64,000 bases of DNA from assembly GCA_028564705.1 (NCBI GenBank), contig JAPXFQ010002841.1, forward strand, positions 124,001-188,000, written 5' to 3'. This DNA comes from Apricaphanius iberus (taxonomy: Eukaryota; Chordata; Actinopteri; Cyprinodontiformes; Aphaniidae). Positions 63,419-64,000 of the stretch are shown here, in pieces. A program made the position numbers and the translations under genes. The notes beneath the pieces are model-generated. The model did no database searches and was not told where the DNA came from. It saw nothing but the letters and a program-made list of their open reading frames with translations. The first letter of the stretch is position 1. Each line of letters begins with the position of its first letter.

Positions 63419-64000
63419 AATCCAATTGATTAGAATACATATTATGCATTTGATTAAATTGGCTTAGAGTAATTGGATATCGATCTGACTATATAATTGG
63501 ATTTATTTTACTGTATTCATATGTATTAATTTGACTGATCTGCAATAGACTGGTGACTTGTCAAGGTTCGACCTCTCGCCTGATGACTGCTGAAAGTCGG
63601 CACCATGAGCTTTTTTATTATTATTTTTATCGTTTCATTAATTTAGAAAAACACAGCAGTATTTTTTGGTGTTGTTGCAAAACGTATCTCGTTAAGTAAA
63701 AAAATGTGATTTTCTTTACTTTTTTTATAAAATTATCTTGTTAGTTCTGAAAACAGAGCCATATTATTTTGTATAACTTACCCTGTTAATTAATAACACA
63801 GAGCTTTTTATTTTATTTCAAGTGAATGAAATTTTGTTCCATACAAAAGTGGCAAAAAAAAAGAAACTACATTAGGTTCAATCTTGTTCACCAGTGTCAT
63901 CCAAAAATATATAGACCAGAACTTTTAAATCACATTTCATAAACACATTGCAGTACAGGGACTAAGAATATTTGATATAAGAGATGCTGTTTGTGAAGTT
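62012..64000 (-). other. grin2a intron at the right edge, no further exon
   Basis: I looked for the preceding S1/ATD exon on the minus strand and found no matching frame. An (AT)n run lies at 63361-63416, poly(A) at 62570-62583, and at 63541-63600 a decayed SINE core (agactggtgacttgtcaagg, then cctctcgcctgatgactgc). Confidence 0.5.

Noticed and set aside
63261..63467. Plus ORF with YIYIYI stretch
   Set aside because: Microsatellite translation only.
62012..64000. Additional upstream grin2a exon
   Set aside because: No frame matching the S1 or amino-terminal-domain sequence with splice sites was found.

Overview
The window is vertebrate nuclear DNA, almost certainly from a ray-finned (teleost-like) fish. 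It is AT-rich, has one large-intron gene, and is full of fish-type mobile DNA: Tc1-like transposons, hAT pieces, an RTE/Rex3-type LINE, L2-type LINE tails and tRNA-derived SINEs. There are no operons, CRISPR arrays or prokaryotic signals.

The only host gene I can support is the 3' part of grin2a, the NMDA-receptor GluN2A subunit. It runs on the minus strand, right to left, from about 62.0 kb to 4.2 kb. Nine coding exons with canonical GT/AG borders and matching phases give about 1,075 residues. In order they are: end of S1 with glutamate-site residues (62011-61840, 59311-59158), M1 (57970-57845), pore loop M2 and M3 (55813-55584), S2 (39031-38871, 24138-24049, 20038-19941), end of S2 plus M4 (9944-9706), and the long cytoplasmic tail ending in the PDZ ligand ESDV (6152-4194). 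The amino-terminal domain lies beyond the right edge. The S2 segment carrying the Tyr-Asp pair, a single 188-bp exon in mammals as I recall, is here split 90+98 bp by an additional 4.0-kb intron.

Layout: 1-4.2 kb is gene-distal sequence and probable 3' UTR, with a TTAA-type element at 1-2 kb. 6.2-9.7 kb is an intron with a decayed Tc1. 9.9-19.9 kb is an intron with LINE tails, an inverted 41-bp duplication and a THAP-like remnant. 20.0-24.0 kb is the extra intron, holding hAT remnants and a 1.8-kb long-TIR element with a perfect 8-bp target duplication. 24.1-38.9 kb is an intron with an intact Tc1 transposase gene (28.0-29.6 kb), inverted repeats, and a nested stack at 33.2-38.2 kb (Tc1 inside hAT inside a long-TIR element, plus a SINE). 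39.0-55.6 kb is an intron with a Tc1 copy broken by two further insertions, a near-full-length RTE/Rex3-like LINE with an uninterrupted 1,060-residue ORF and a 10-bp target duplication, and further fragments. 55.8-62.0 kb holds the clustered M1/S1 exons. 62.0-64.0 kb is intron.

The host exons together encode the ion-channel core. The rest is non-host or unrecognised intronic sequence. Two mobile elements still look coding-competent: the Tc1 at 28 kb (antisense to grin2a) and the LINE at 43.6-46.9 kb (sense).
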